Assembly: GCA_031119205.1 (NCBI GenBank)
Contig: JAVHYF010000013.1
Span: forward strand, 55,109 to 112,908
Direction: 5' to 3'
DNA: 57,800 nt
Source of the DNA: Moraxellaceae bacterium
GTDB lineage: Bacteria; Pseudomonadota; Gammaproteobacteria; Burkholderiales; Rhodocyclaceae
The position numbers and the translations under genes were made by a program. Position 1 is the first letter of the stretch; every line of letters starts with the position of its first letter. The notes under the pieces were generated by a model. That model was not told the DNA's origin. It was given only the letters and a program-made list of their open reading frames with translations, and did not search any database. Positions 34,644 to 43,892 of this stretch are shown piece by piece.

Positions 34644-35243
34644 TCAGAGAACCAGGATCTCGACGCGCCGGTTGCGCGGTTCGTCCGTGCCGGGAGGGGT
34701 TGGCACCAGCAGGTCCCGGGCACCGAAGGCGCGTACCGTCACCGACTTCAGTCCCGGCACTTTCTCCAGCAGGAATTTCTGCACCAGCTGGGCGCGCATC
34801 AGCGACAGCTTGTCGTTGACGGCATCCGTGCCCAGCGTATCGGTGTGCCCGATGACATGGACCTCGGTAGGCACGCGCAGCCTGATGGCCTCGATGATCT
34901 GCGGCAACTGCTGGTTCGAGCGCTCGATGAGGTCGGTGGAATTAAGTTCGAAGAAGATCGTGAAGGCCGCTGGCTTCAGCGGCTCGGCGGCGAGGACGTC
35001 GGCGTAGGCGCGGTCCACGTCTTCCTTCTTCAGGACCGACACCCCGGACAGGCCTGCGTTGCGCGTGGTCGTCACCGACCCATAGGCCTGGTCCACCACT
35101 TTCGAGTCCGTCGGGGTCGTGACGGTGATCGCGCCGGTCCTGCCCGTGGCATCCGGCAACAGCACGATGCTCGTGGATACCGTCCTGCATGCGCTGAGAC
35201 AGCACAACACCAACAGCAGGAGGCAGGTGGAAAGGCGTCTCAT
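34644..35243 (-). CDS. OmpA-family outer-membrane lipoprotein
   Basis: 199 residues. A lipoprotein signal with lipobox LSAC puts the acylated Cys near residue 17. The OmpA-C peptidoglycan-binding domain covers about 90-199: FFELNSTDLIERSN, VIGHTDTLGTDAVNDKLSLM, EPRNRRVEILV. It likely tethers the outer membrane to peptidoglycan. The gene lies between the FecR-domain gene and the CHASE2 gene, all on the minus strand with gaps of 12-13 bases, so one operon. Confidence 0.9.
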   Translation of the reverse strand: MRRLSTCLLLLVLCCLSACRTVSTSIVLLPDATGRTGAITVTTPTDSKVVDQAYGSVTTTRNAGLSGVSVLKKEDVDRAYADVLAAEPLKPAAFTIFFELNSTDLIERSNQQLPQIIEAIRLRVPTEVHVIGHTDTLGTDAVNDKLSLMRAQLVQKFLLEKVPGLKSVTVRAFGARDLLVPTPPGTDEPRNRRVEILVL

Positions 35244-35256
35244 CGGCCGTGGCCCG

Positions 35257-35706
35257 TCATTCTTCGCTGTCGATGATGAAGCGGGTGCCGCGCACCCCCA
35301 CCGTCGCACGCGGTGTGCTCACCTGGACCGACCCGGGCGCCATCTTCGCCAGCCGGCCAGACGAATAGACCGCCCGCCCCTTCTTCAGCGCGACGGCAAA
35401 GTCGTATTGATTGTCTTCGGGGCGGAACACGTAGCGGCTGATCTCCAGCTCGCTCGACGCGCCGACGGCCAGCACCGTGCCATCGACGAACACGACACCG
35501 GCCGCTGAGCCGGGGCCCGCCACGACGGTATCGCGCTTCAACAACTGCATGCCCGCGGTGGCAGGAAGCTGCGCCTGATCGCGCGTCACGCTCACGCTAC
35601 CCGTCGCACTCTTCAGGAATGCCACATGGGCGTCCTGCGCCAGTGCGTTACCAACCAGGACCCAGCTGGCTACCAGGCCAGCAATCAGGATACGCACCGT
35701 CTTCAC
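35257..35706 (-). CDS. Secreted FecR-domain protein
   Basis: 149 residues. The signal peptide ends at ALAQ (about residue 24), followed by a single FecR domain (GSVSVTRDQAQLPATAGMQL, VFVDGTVLAVGASSELEISR, VSTPRATVGVRGTRFIID). It is not a sigma regulator: there is no cytoplasmic part. GTG 35706 is preferred, because GGAGG sits 5 bases upstream; GTG 35712 overlaps that site. First gene of the CHASE2 operon. Confidence 0.88.
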   Translation of the reverse strand: MKTVRILIAGLVASWVLVGNALAQDAHVAFLKSATGSVSVTRDQAQLPATAGMQLLKRDTVVAGPGSAAGVVFVDGTVLAVGASSELEISRYVFRPEDNQYDFAVALKKGRAVYSSGRLAKMAPGSVQVSTPRATVGVRGTRFIIDSEE

Positions 35707-35846
35707 ATCCACCTCCGCAAATCAGGCGGTCGCCACACCCGGCACCGTTGGCCGGATTGCACCGCAATCAGCCGTTTACGGCTTGTAAGAGGTGAATCTG
35801 AAGCGTCAGTTCCGCCCGCGCCCACAGCCCTTGCCGGAGCCCGGCG

Positions 35847-36746
35847 TCACGCGCCGTCGCGATGCGCCCGCGCCATGTCCACGAAGGCGCGCAGGTAGTC
35901 GATGTCGGCATCCGCCTCGCGGTAGCCGAGGAAGATCTGCTTGGCCACGCCCTGCTTGCCCAGCTTCACCGGGGCCACGTCGAGCTTGCCGGCGTACTCC
36001 TCCACCAGCCAGCGCGGCAGCGCCGCCACGCCACGGCCGCTCGCCACCATCTGCAGCATGATGTCGGTGGTCTCGATGGGCTTGTGGCGCTTCGGCGCGA
36101 TACCGGCGGGGGTGAGGAACTGGGTGTAGATGTCGAGGCGATCCACCGGCACCGGGTAGGTGATCAGCGTCTCGTCGGCGAGATGTTTCGGCAGCGCATG
36201 CGGCAGCTTGCGCAAGGGATGGTCGGGGCCGACCACCAGCACCTGCTCGTAGTCGAACACCGGCTCGAAGGTGAGCCCCGGTTTGTGCAGCGGGTCTGGC
36301 GTCACCAGCATGTCGATCTCGTAGCCGAACAGCGCACCGATGCCGCCGAACTGGAATTTCTGCTTCACGTCCACGTCGACCGCTGGCCAGGTGGCGAGAT
36401 AGGGCGACACGATCTTCAGCAGCCACTGGTAGCAAGGGTGGCATTCCATGCCGATGCGCAGGGCACCCCGCTCGCCGCGCGCGAATTCCTTCAGGCGTTC
36501 CTCGGCGTAACTCAGTTGCGGCAGCAAACGGTTGGCCACGGCCAGCAGATATTCGCCCGCCTGGGTGGGGCGCAGGCCGCGGCCTTCGCGGTGCCACACC
36601 GGCAGGCCGAGCTGGTCTTCCAGCTTGCGGATGGTGTGGCTCAGCGCCGACTGGGTGAGGTGCAGCTTCTCGGCCGCAGCCGTCAGCGAGCCGTGTTCGT
36701 CCACGGCGCGGATGATGGCGAGATGGGTACGTTCGAGGATGGCCAT
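35847..36746 (-). CDS. metR: MetR, LysR-family activator of methionine synthesis
   Basis: 299 residues. HTH in residues 1-60 (SLTAAAEKLHLTQSALSHTI, then LEDQLGLPVWHREGRGL). The effector domain resembles MetR (ECHPCYQWLLKIV and so on). The divergent position to metE is the classic metR-metE arrangement, in which homocysteine acts as coactivator. ATG 36746. The 147-bp gap holds partial MetR-like sites. Confidence 0.93.
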   Translation of the reverse strand: MAILERTHLAIIRAVDEHGSLTAAAEKLHLTQSALSHTIRKLEDQLGLPVWHREGRGLRPTQAGEYLLAVANRLLPQLSYAEERLKEFARGERGALRIGMECHPCYQWLLKIVSPYLATWPAVDVDVKQKFQFGGIGALFGYEIDMLVTPDPLHKPGLTFEPVFDYEQVLVVGPDHPLRKLPHALPKHLADETLITYPVPVDRLDIYTQFLTPAGIAPKRHKPIETTDIMLQMVASGRGVAALPRWLVEEYAGKLDVAPVKLGKQGVAKQIFLGYREADADIDYLRAFVDMARAHRDGA

Positions 36747-36796
36747 GGCGGAGAACGTCCGGGTTGGTTCATCGGCAGCGCTCGTGAGCAGACCAA

Positions 36797-36809
36797 TGAA
36801 TGCAGCTCA
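36797..36809. promoter_or_regulatory. Partial MetR-box-like site
   Basis: TGAATGCAGCTCA fits the TGAA-N5-TTCA consensus except for one base. It overlaps a palindrome TCATCGATGA at 36807-36816. Placed in the metR-metE gap. Confidence 0.45.
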
Positions 36810-36893
36810 TCGATGAATGAAACAATACCATTTTTGTTCATGTATCGAGATCCCTAGGATGGCGACACTTCCCACATCCCTATGGTCCGCATC

Positions 36894-39197
36894 ATGGCAA
36901 TCACCCACAACCTCGGCTTCCCGCGCATCGGCGCGAAGCGCGAGCTCAAATTCGCCCTCGAGTCCTACTGGAAGGGAGAAAGCGCACTGGACGCGCTGAA
37001 GCAACGCGGCGCCGAGCTGCGTCGCCGCCACTGGCAGGACCAGTCCGCGCTGGATCTCGCCCCGGTTGGCGACTTCGCTTTCTACGACCAGGTGCTGGAC
37101 ATGAGCTTCACGCTGGGCAACCTGCCGGAGCGCGTGCAGGGCTTCCATGGCGACGAACTGGACAACTACTTCCGCGTGGCACGTGGCAGGTCGGCAAAGT
37201 CCTCCGAAGACAATACTTGTTGCGGTGGCAACCACGGCGGAGTGGCCGCCGGCGAGATGACCAAGTGGTTCGACACCAACTACCACTACATCGTCCCGGA
37301 GTTCACCAGCGATACACAGTTCAGACTGGATGCCTCGCGCCTGGTCGCGCAACTGCGCGAGGCCCGCGAACAGAAGGTGAAGAGCAAGCCGGTGATCATC
37401 GGCCCGGTGACCTACCTCGCCATCGGCAAGGCCAAGGACGATTCCGACCGCCTCGCCCTGCTGGAGCGGCTGCTACCGGTGTATGCCGAGCTGCTCGCCA
37501 CGCTGGCCGCCGAGGGCGCGGAATGGGTGCAGATCGACGAGCCCATCCTCGTCACCGAGCTGGATGCCGACTGGCGCCATGCTTTCACCACCGCCTATCA
37601 CGCGCTGAAGACCGCACCGGTCAAGCTGCTGCTGGCCACCTACTTCGGCCAGTTGCGCGACAACCTGGAATGGGCCGTCAAGCTGCCGGTCGCCGGCTTT
37701 CACCTGGACGCGGTGAACGCACGTGACGAAGTGCAGGTTGCGCTCACCCACCTGCCCAGCCACAAGGTGCTGTCGCTGGGCGTCATCAATGGCCGCAACA
37801 TCTGGAAGAGTGACCTCAATGCCGTGCTGGAGTGGCTGCAACCGGTGGCCGAGCGCCTCGGCGAGCGCCTGTGGATCGCGCCGTCCTGCTCACTGCTGCA
37901 CGTCCCGGTGGATCTGGACAGCGAAGAAAAGCTGGATGGGGAGATCCGCTCCTGGCTCGCCTTCGCCAAGCAGAAACTGGCCGAGCTGTCGGTACTGGCC
38001 AGCGCGCTGAGCCATGGTCGCGACAGCGTGAAGGACGCACTGGCCGCCAACGCCGCCGCCATTGCAGCGCGTCGTGCCTCGCCGCGTGTGAACAACCCAG
38101 CGGTAAAGGCGGCGGTCGCGAAGATCACCGCGCAACTCTGCCAGCGCAACAGCACCTATGCCACGCGTGCCGCAAAGCAGGCCGCACTGCTGAAGCTGCC
38201 GAAGTTCCCGACCACCACCATCGGCTCGTTTCCGCAGACTGCCGACATCCGCCACGCCCGTAGCGAGTACAAGGCCGGCCGCCTCGACGATGACGGTTAC
38301 CGCATCGCCATGCAGGCCGAGATCGCCCGCAGCGTGCGCGAGCAGGAAGCGCTGGGGCTGGACGTGTTCGTGCACGGCGAGGCCGAGCGCAACGACATGG
38401 TGGAGTACTTCGGCGAGCAGCTCGACGGCTACGCCTTCAGCCAGTTCGGCTGGGTGCAGAGCTACGGCTCGCGCTGCGTGAAGCCGCCCATCCTGTTCGG
38501 CGACATCAGCCGCCCGAAGGCGATGACCGTGGAGTGGATCCAGTACGCCGCGTCGCTCACCCGCAAGCCGATGAAGGGCATGCTGACCGGCCCGGTGACC
38601 ATCCTGAACTGGTCCTTCGTTCGCGACGACCAGCCACGCTCAGTGTCCTGCCAGCAATTAGCCCTCGCCATCCGCGAGGAAGTGCAGGACCTGGAGCGCG
38701 CCGGCATCCGCGTGATCCAGATCGACGAGGCCGCGTTGCGCGAGGGCCTGCCGCTGCGCAAGGCACAGTGGAAGGAGTACCTGTGCTGGGCGGTCGAGTC
38801 TTTCCGCATCACCGCCAACGGCGTGGAGGACGAGACACAGATCCACACCCACATGTGCTACTCGGAGTTCAACGACATCATCGCGGCCATTGCCGACATG
38901 GATGCTGACGTGATCACCATCGAGACCTCGCGCTCCGACATGGAACTGCTGGATGCCTTCGAGAATTTCCAGTACCCGAACGAGATCGGGCCGGGCGTGT
39001 ACGACATCCACTCGCCCAACATCCCGAGCGAGGCGCACATCGTGTCCCTGATGCGCAAAGCCGCCGAGCGCGTGCCGGCCGAGCGCCTGTGGGTCAATCC
39101 GGACTGCGGCCTGAAAACCCGCCAGTGGAACGAGGTACTGCCGGCACTGACCAACATGGTGGCGGCCGCGAAGACCCTGCGCAGCCAGCTGGCCTGA
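36894..39197 (+). CDS. metE: Cobalamin-independent methionine synthase MetE
   Basis: 767 residues, full length. It begins [15 protein letters not shown] as in other MetE proteins. The zinc site is visible as [11 protein letters not shown] and NPDCGLKTR with an upstream glutamate. It transfers methyl from methyltetrahydropteroyl-glutamate to homocysteine. ATG 36894 gives the usual N-terminus; ATG 36882 adds four residues. An N-domain loop holds a Cys-Cys pair (Cys109-Cys110, [10 protein letters not shown]) not in the E. coli enzyme. Three hairpins end the transcript. Confidence 0.96.
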   Translation: MAITHNLGFPRIGAKRELKFALESYWKGESALDALKQRGAELRRRHWQDQSALDLAPVGDFAFYDQVLDMSFTLGNLPERVQGFHGDELDNYFRVARGRSAKSSEDNTCCGGNHGGVAAGEMTKWFDTNYHYIVPEFTSDTQFRLDASRLVAQLREAREQKVKSKPVIIGPVTYLAIGKAKDDSDRLALLERLLPVYAELLATLAAEGAEWVQIDEPILVTELDADWRHAFTTAYHALKTAPVKLLLATYFGQLRDNLEWAVKLPVAGFHLDAVNARDEVQVALTHLPSHKVLSLGVINGRNIWKSDLNAVLEWLQPVAERLGERLWIAPSCSLLHVPVDLDSEEKLDGEIRSWLAFAKQKLAELSVLASALSHGRDSVKDALAANAAAIAARRASPRVNNPAVKAAVAKITAQLCQRNSTYATRAAKQAALLKLPKFPTTTIGSFPQTADIRHARSEYKAGRLDDDGYRIAMQAEIARSVREQEALGLDVFVHGEAERNDMVEYFGEQLDGYAFSQFGWVQSYGSRCVKPPILFGDISRPKAMTVEWIQYAASLTRKPMKGMLTGPVTILNWSFVRDDQPRSVSCQQLALAIREEVQDLERAGIRVIQIDEAALREGLPLRKAQWKEYLCWAVESFRITANGVEDETQIHTHMCYSEFNDIIAAIADMDADVITIETSRSDMELLDAFENFQYPNEIGPGVYDIHSPNIPSEAHIVSLMRKAAERVPAERLWVNPDCGLKTRQWNEVLPALTNMVAAAKTLRSQLA

Positions 39198-39217
39198 TCC
39201 AGCCCGCTACAATCGAC

Positions 39218-39295
39218 AGCCCCGGCCACATGCCGGGGCTTTTTGCATTCCCGGCCTTGCGCCGGGACTCTTTGCGTTCCCGGCCCCCGTGCCGG
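39218..39295 (+). terminator. Three consecutive terminator hairpins after metE
   Basis: First stem AGCCCCGGC/GCCGGGGCT (39218-39226 with 39232-39240) followed by TTTTT. Then two similar CCCGGC/GCCGGG hairpins follow, each with a T-rich tail (CTTTGC, TTTGTC). The first is a strong rho-independent terminator; the others look like degenerate tandem copies. Confidence 0.85.
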
Positions 39296-39327
39296 GATTT
39301 GTCGTTTCCAGCCGGCGACCGTACATC

Positions 39328-39696
39328 ATGAAAATCTTCAACCGTCGAATCCGCATCCGCGAGTACAGCCTGCCGGTATCCATCGGCTTCTACGAAGTCG
39401 AGAAGCAACGCCCGCAGCGCGTACTGATCGACATCGACCTGCGCCTCGCCCCCCTCACGCAGGCGATGCCGGACGACGTTCAGGCCACGGTGAACTACGA
39501 CGTCCTGCACAAGGCCATCCCCGGCCTGGTGGCCGGCCGCCATTTCGATCTGCAGGAGACCCTGTGCCACGAACTGCTGGCACTGTGCGCGAGCTTGCAC
39601 GGCGTGACTGGCGCACGCGTATGGGTGCGCAAGCCGGATATCTATACGGACTGTGAAAGCGCGGGCTACGAAGCCGAGGTCGAGCTGAGCGCCTGA
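39328..39696 (+). CDS. folB: Dihydroneopterin aldolase family (FolB/FolX-like)
   Basis: 122 residues. Characteristic pieces: IREYSLPVSIGFYEVEKQRPQ, TVNYDVLHKAIPGLV, HFDLQETLCHELL and WVRKPDIY. This is the tunnelling fold of FolB, which splits dihydroneopterin in folate synthesis; FolX-type epimerase is an alternative. ATG 39328 follows the metE terminators, so it has its own promoter. Confidence 0.85.
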   Translation: MKIFNRRIRIREYSLPVSIGFYEVEKQRPQRVLIDIDLRLAPLTQAMPDDVQATVNYDVLHKAIPGLVAGRHFDLQETLCHELLALCASLHGVTGARVWVRKPDIYTDCESAGYEAEVELSA

Positions 39697-39822
39697 TCCG
39701 GCGGGGTTGATGCGCGCGATCAAGGCCATTCCCGAAAATGAGCGGAGAGCCGGCGGAAACCCGGCCGAAAACCCGGACAATGGCGGCCTGCCAGTTATCG
39801 CACGCCATTCCGGAAGCACCCC

Positions 39823-42027
39823 ATGGAAATCAAGGTCAATTTTCTCGACAAACTCCGCCAGGAGGCGAAGTTCGACGACTTCACGGTCATTGCCGACCAG
39901 CCCATCCGCTACAAGGGTGACGGCTCGGCGCCGGGGCCGTTCGACTACTTCCTGGCCTCGTCGGCGCTGTGTGCCGCCTATTTCGTGAAGGCGTACTGCG
40001 ACACACGCGGCATCCCGACCGAGCACATGCGCCTGTCGCATAACAACATCGTCGATCCGGAAAACCGCTACAAGCAGACCTTCAAGATCCAGATCGAGTT
40101 GCCGCCGGACATCTCCGAGAAGGACCGCGTCGGCATCTTGCGTTCTATCGACCGTTGCACGGTGAAGCGCGTGGTGCAGAACGTGCCGGACTTCATCATC
40201 GAGGAGGTGGAGAACCTGGACGCCGACGCGCAGGCCCTGTTGCTGCCGGGTGCCGAAGGCGTGAGCACGCGCATCGCGGGCAAGGACCTGCCGCTGGAGG
40301 ACACCATCGCCAACATGTCCGCCCTGCTGGCGGACCTCGGCATCAAGATCGAGATCGCGTCCTGGCGCAACATCGTGCCCAACGTATGGTCATTGCATAT
40401 CCGCGACGCGCACTCGCCGATGTGCTTCACCAACGGCAAGGGTGCGACGAAGGAAAGCGCGCTGGCTTCTGCCCTCGGCGAGTACATCGAGCGCACCAGC
40501 TGCAACCACTTCTACAACGACCAGTACTGGGGCGAGGAGTTTGCGGATGCAGACTTCGTGCATTACCCCAGCGAGCGCTGGTTCAAGCCGGGCAAGAAGG
40601 ATGCGCTGCCGTCCGGCCTGCTCGACGACTACAGCCTGGCGATCTACAACGAGGACGGTGAGCTGCGCGGCTCGCACCTGTACGACACCAACTCCGGCAA
40701 CACCGCACGCGGCATCTGCGCCCTGCCCTATGTACGCCAGTCGGATGGCGAGGTGGTGTACTTCCCCACCAACCTGATCGACAACCTGTTCCTCAGCAAC
40801 GGCATGAGCGCCGGCAACACGCTGGCCGAAGCACAGGTGCAGTGCCTGTCCGAGATTTTCGAACGCGCGGTGAAGAAGGAAATCCTCGAAGGCGAGATCG
40901 CGCTGCCCGACGTGCCGGCCGAGGTGCTGGCGAAGTACCCGGGCATCGTCGCCGGCATCAAGGGGCTTGAGGAACAGGGCTTCCCGGTGCTGGTGAAGGA
41001 CGCTTCACTGGGTGGCGAATTCCCGGTGATGTGCGTCACCCTGATGAACCCGCGCACCGGTGGCGTGTTCGCATCCTTCGGCGCGCACCCCAGCTTCGAA
41101 GTGGCGCTGGAGCGCAGCCTCACCGAGCTGCTGCAGGGCCGCAGCTTCGAAGGCCTCAACGACCTGCCCCAGCCCACCTTCGCCAGCAACGCGGTGACCG
41201 AGCCGAACAACTTCGTCGAGCACTTCATCGACTCCAGCGGCGTGGTGTCCTGGCGCTTCTTCAGCGCGAAGCACGACTACGAATTCGTCGAGTGGGACTT
41301 CTCCGGCAACGGCAAGCACTCGAATGAAGAACAGGCCGCTGCGCTGTTCAGCCTCCTGGAAGAGATGGGCAAGGAGGTGTACATGGCGGTGTATGACGAA
41401 CTTGGAGCCCAGGCCTGCCGCATCCTCGTACCCGGCTACTCCGAGATCTACCCGGTGGAGGACCTGATCTGGGACAACACCAACAAGGCGCTGGCCTTCC
41501 GCGAAGACATCCTCAATCTGCACCGTCTTGACGACGATGCGCTGGAGGCCCTGCTCGAACGACTCGAAGAAAGCGAGCTGGATGAGCAGATGGACATCAT
41601 CACGCTGATCGGTGTCGAGTTCGACGAAAACACCGACTGGGGTCAGCTGACGATCCTGGAACTGAAGCTGCTGATCAATCTCGCGCTGAAGCAGTTCGAG
41701 GACGCGAAGGATCTGGTCGAGTCCTTCCTGCAGTACAACGAGAACACCGTCGAGCGCGGCCTGTTCTACCAGGCGCTGAATGTAGTGCTGGAAGTGCATC
41801 TGGACGAGGACATGGAACTGGCCGACTACGAGGCCAGCTTCCGCCGCATGTTCGGCAACCCGCGTATGGATGCCGCGCTGGGCGCCCTCGACGGCAGCGT
41901 GCGCTTCCATGGCCTGACGCCGACGAACATGAAGCTGGAGGGGCTCGACCGCCACCAGCGCCTGATCAACAGCTACCGCAAGCTGCACGCAGCGCGTGCA
42001 AAGGCAGTGGCGCGCGCCGCCAAGTAA
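39823..42027 (+). CDS. OsmC domain-YcaO domain fusion protein
   Basis: 734 residues. Residues about 1-140 form an OsmC-like domain (FDYFLASSALCAAYFVKAYCD with a Cys, then FKIQIELPPDISEKDRVGILRSIDRCTVKRV). Residues about 150-580 form a YcaO ATP-grasp-like domain (GATKESALASALGEYIERTS, NGMSAGNTLAEAQVQCLSEIFER). A C-terminal helical part follows. Stand-alone E. coli YcaO of this type assists RimO in methylthiolating ribosomal protein S12, which this fusion may also do. A RiPP azoline role is possible in principle but no other RiPP gene is adjacent. Ends before a strong shared hairpin. Confidence 0.92.
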   Translation: MEIKVNFLDKLRQEAKFDDFTVIADQPIRYKGDGSAPGPFDYFLASSALCAAYFVKAYCDTRGIPTEHMRLSHNNIVDPENRYKQTFKIQIELPPDISEKDRVGILRSIDRCTVKRVVQNVPDFIIEEVENLDADAQALLLPGAEGVSTRIAGKDLPLEDTIANMSALLADLGIKIEIASWRNIVPNVWSLHIRDAHSPMCFTNGKGATKESALASALGEYIERTSCNHFYNDQYWGEEFADADFVHYPSERWFKPGKKDALPSGLLDDYSLAIYNEDGELRGSHLYDTNSGNTARGICALPYVRQSDGEVVYFPTNLIDNLFLSNGMSAGNTLAEAQVQCLSEIFERAVKKEILEGEIALPDVPAEVLAKYPGIVAGIKGLEEQGFPVLVKDASLGGEFPVMCVTLMNPRTGGVFASFGAHPSFEVALERSLTELLQGRSFEGLNDLPQPTFASNAVTEPNNFVEHFIDSSGVVSWRFFSAKHDYEFVEWDFSGNGKHSNEEQAAALFSLLEEMGKEVYMAVYDELGAQACRILVPGYSEIYPVEDLIWDNTNKALAFREDILNLHRLDDDALEALLERLEESELDEQMDIITLIGVEFDENTDWGQLTILELKLLINLALKQFEDAKDLVESFLQYNENTVERGLFYQALNVVLEVHLDEDMELADYEASFRRMFGNPRMDAALGALDGSVRFHGLTPTNMKLEGLDRHQRLINSYRKLHAARAKAVARAAK

Positions 42028-42048
42028 CAGAGTCGTCGCGAATGCACA

Positions 42049-42082
42049 GAGGCCCCATCCCGCATTGGCGGGATGGGGCCTC
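42049..42082. terminator. Shared hairpin terminator between osmC-ycaO and allA
   Basis: Perfect 15-bp stem (42049-42063 with 42068-42082), loop ATTG. Convergent genes flank it. The T-tail is weak on both strands, so it may act in both directions with modest efficiency. Confidence 0.75.
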
Positions 42083-42125
42083 GGCATTTGTGAAGCGAGA
42101 CTGTGAAACGAAACTCCGGCGCAGT

Positions 42126-42641
42126 TCAGCGCGAGGCGATCACTGCGATCGGGTCCAGCACCACTTCGTCGCAGTTCGGGCCTTCGCCCGCGCGGTCCAG
42201 CACGAGGAAATCACTCACGTCATCCAGTGCCAGCAGCGGGTGATGCCAGGTGCCGGTGGCGTAGTTCACGCCCTGCCCCGGCTGCGCGAGGAAACAGCGC
42301 AGATCACGCGCCGTGGGCGGTTCGCCGGCTGGCGCCACCACCACGAGATACGGCAGGCCGGACAAGGGCACGAAAGCCTGTGACCCGCGCGGGTGACGCT
42401 CCATCATCACGACGAAGAACGGCAGCGCGCGCGGCAAGCCGCGGAAGATGCTGACGATGACGCGACCACCCTCGCCGGGGTCCAGCGTGGCGAGGTCGTG
42501 GAAGCGCTCGGTGTTGCCGGCGTTGATCGGGAAGTGACGCACCGCGTCGCTCGCCTCGATGACATCACCGAACGGCGCGAAGGCCTCGCGGGTCAGCGGC
42601 TCGACGGTAAGCGTCAGCGCCGTGTCCAACTGGGTGCTCAT
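42126..42641 (-). CDS. allA: Ureidoglycolate lyase
   Basis: 171 residues. Recognisable pieces are [43 protein letters not shown], and [16 protein letters not shown], the metal-binding His region of the family. It splits ureidoglycolate to glyoxylate and urea, the step after allantoicase. Its ATG overlaps the allantoicase stop by 4 bases, which supports the pathway pairing. Confidence 0.93.
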   Translation of the reverse strand: MSTQLDTALTLTVEPLTREAFAPFGDVIEASDAVRHFPINAGNTERFHDLATLDPGEGGRVIVSIFRGLPRALPFFVVMMERHPRGSQAFVPLSGLPYLVVVAPAGEPPTARDLRCFLAQPGQGVNYATGTWHHPLLALDDVSDFLVLDRAGEGPNCDEVVLDPIAVIASR

Positions 42642-43645
42642 GCGCTGGCCACCTTGCCCCACAGGCGCAGGCGGCTGACGCCGCCGTCGGGGAAGACGTT
42701 GAAGCGCACATGCGTCACCGGCCCCAGCGCGGCAGACGGCGTGAAGGTGTGCACCGCATCCATCTGCAGCTTCTGCGGGCCCAGCAACTCCTGCCAGAAC
42801 ATGCTCTGGGTGATCAACGACTGGTCGGTGCCACCCTGCATGCGTGCGGCCTGCAGCGAGCACGCGTCGGGGAAGTTGCCTTTGAAGAATGCGGTGTCGA
42901 CTTCCACTTTCTCGATGATGCCCGGCGCAGCCAGCGCGACGATGCACCAGTCATTGCCCGGTTCGCGGCGGCGGCGGGTCTCCCAGCCATCGCCCATGTT
43001 CACGCCACGGCCCGGCAGCAGCAGCGAGGATGCGAGGCCGAAGTGCTCGTTGTTGGCAGCCACGATGTAGGCGCCGTTGATCGAGGCAGCGAGATCCAGC
43101 TCCGCGCCACCGATGGCCCAGTCACCGCTCGGGCGACCATAGACCCGCAGGCGGGCGACGCCGCCATCCGGATAGATGGACAGGCGCACGTGGGTCCACG
43201 TGTCGGTGCTGTGCAGCGCGTGGTAGTGATGGCTGTTGCCCTTCAGGGAGACGGTGCCCAGCAGGGACGTCCAGCGCGTGCTGGCGTCCGCTTCGCCATT
43301 GGTGACGTGGCAGGCTTCCAGCGAGGCGCCGGGCGGGTAGTTGCCGGTGAAGTGGCGGGTGTCGATGTCCACGCCGACGAGGCGGCCGGGACGCGCCAGG
43401 CGGATCACGCACCAGTCGTTGCCGGGGCCGCGCTTGCGGCGGCTCTCCCAGCCGTCCATCCACTTGCCGTGGTCGTCGTACTTGCCGGGGATGAACACCG
43501 GCTCTTCCGGCGCCAGCATGCGCTCGCGCGGGGCGAAGAACTCGTCGCTGGCGGCTACCGCCTGCGCGCCCAGGCGCGGGTCGGCGAGGTTGGTATAGCG
43601 ACGGGTGAAATCGGGTGCATCGGGATCGAGAGCGACGACGGCCAT
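42638..43645 (-). CDS. alc: Allantoicase
   Basis: 335 residues with the expected two related halves: [20 protein letters not shown] and [20 protein letters not shown]. Each is followed by a beta-sandwich with [15 protein letters not shown] or [15 protein letters not shown]. It converts allantoate to ureidoglycolate and urea. ATG 43645 follows AAGGA. Divergent from a GntR regulator, likely its controller. Confidence 0.95.
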   Translation of the reverse strand: MAVVALDPDAPDFTRRYTNLADPRLGAQAVAASDEFFAPRERMLAPEEPVFIPGKYDDHGKWMDGWESRRKRGPGNDWCVIRLARPGRLVGVDIDTRHFTGNYPPGASLEACHVTNGEADASTRWTSLLGTVSLKGNSHHYHALHSTDTWTHVRLSIYPDGGVARLRVYGRPSGDWAIGGAELDLAASINGAYIVAANNEHFGLASSLLLPGRGVNMGDGWETRRRREPGNDWCIVALAAPGIIEKVEVDTAFFKGNFPDACSLQAARMQGGTDQSLITQSMFWQELLGPQKLQMDAVHTFTPSAALGPVTHVRFNVFPDGGVSRLRLWGKVASA

Positions 43646-43751
43646 GAGGAGAGTCCTTGTGTTGCTTGTGATTGCGGTACGGCGACTGCAGGTGGGCTGA
43701 GGCCTTGGCGAGCCTTCCGGCAAAGCTTAGCTTCTGCGCGCCGCTGCCGGA

Positions 43752-43805
43752 GGAATGATCACTATTCCGGATCTAACTGAATACAGTTTGATGTGGCAAA
43801 CTGTA
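43752..43805. promoter_or_regulatory. Palindromes in the allantoicase/GntR gap
   Basis: TACAGTTTG-N6-CAAACTGTA is a perfect 9-bp dyad at 43782-43790 and 43797-43805. A smaller dyad, GGAAT-N7-ATTCC, lies at 43752-43768. Both lie between the divergent genes and are good candidates for operator sites of the GntR regulator. Confidence 0.6.
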
Positions 43806-43892
43806 CCGGAATCTGCGCGGAAGGTCTGCCACAATCCACGGCACCTGTTCCAGCATTCTTTTCCCGGCACTCTCCGAAACCGGCCCGAACAA

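Noticed and set aside
35257-35706. Third FecI/FecR signalling system
   Set aside because: The FecR domain here is on a short secreted protein without a cytoplasmic segment, and no sigma gene is adjacent.
42638-43645. Possible duplication or two fused genes in allantoicase
   Set aside because: Internal repetition of the two halves is normal for this family.
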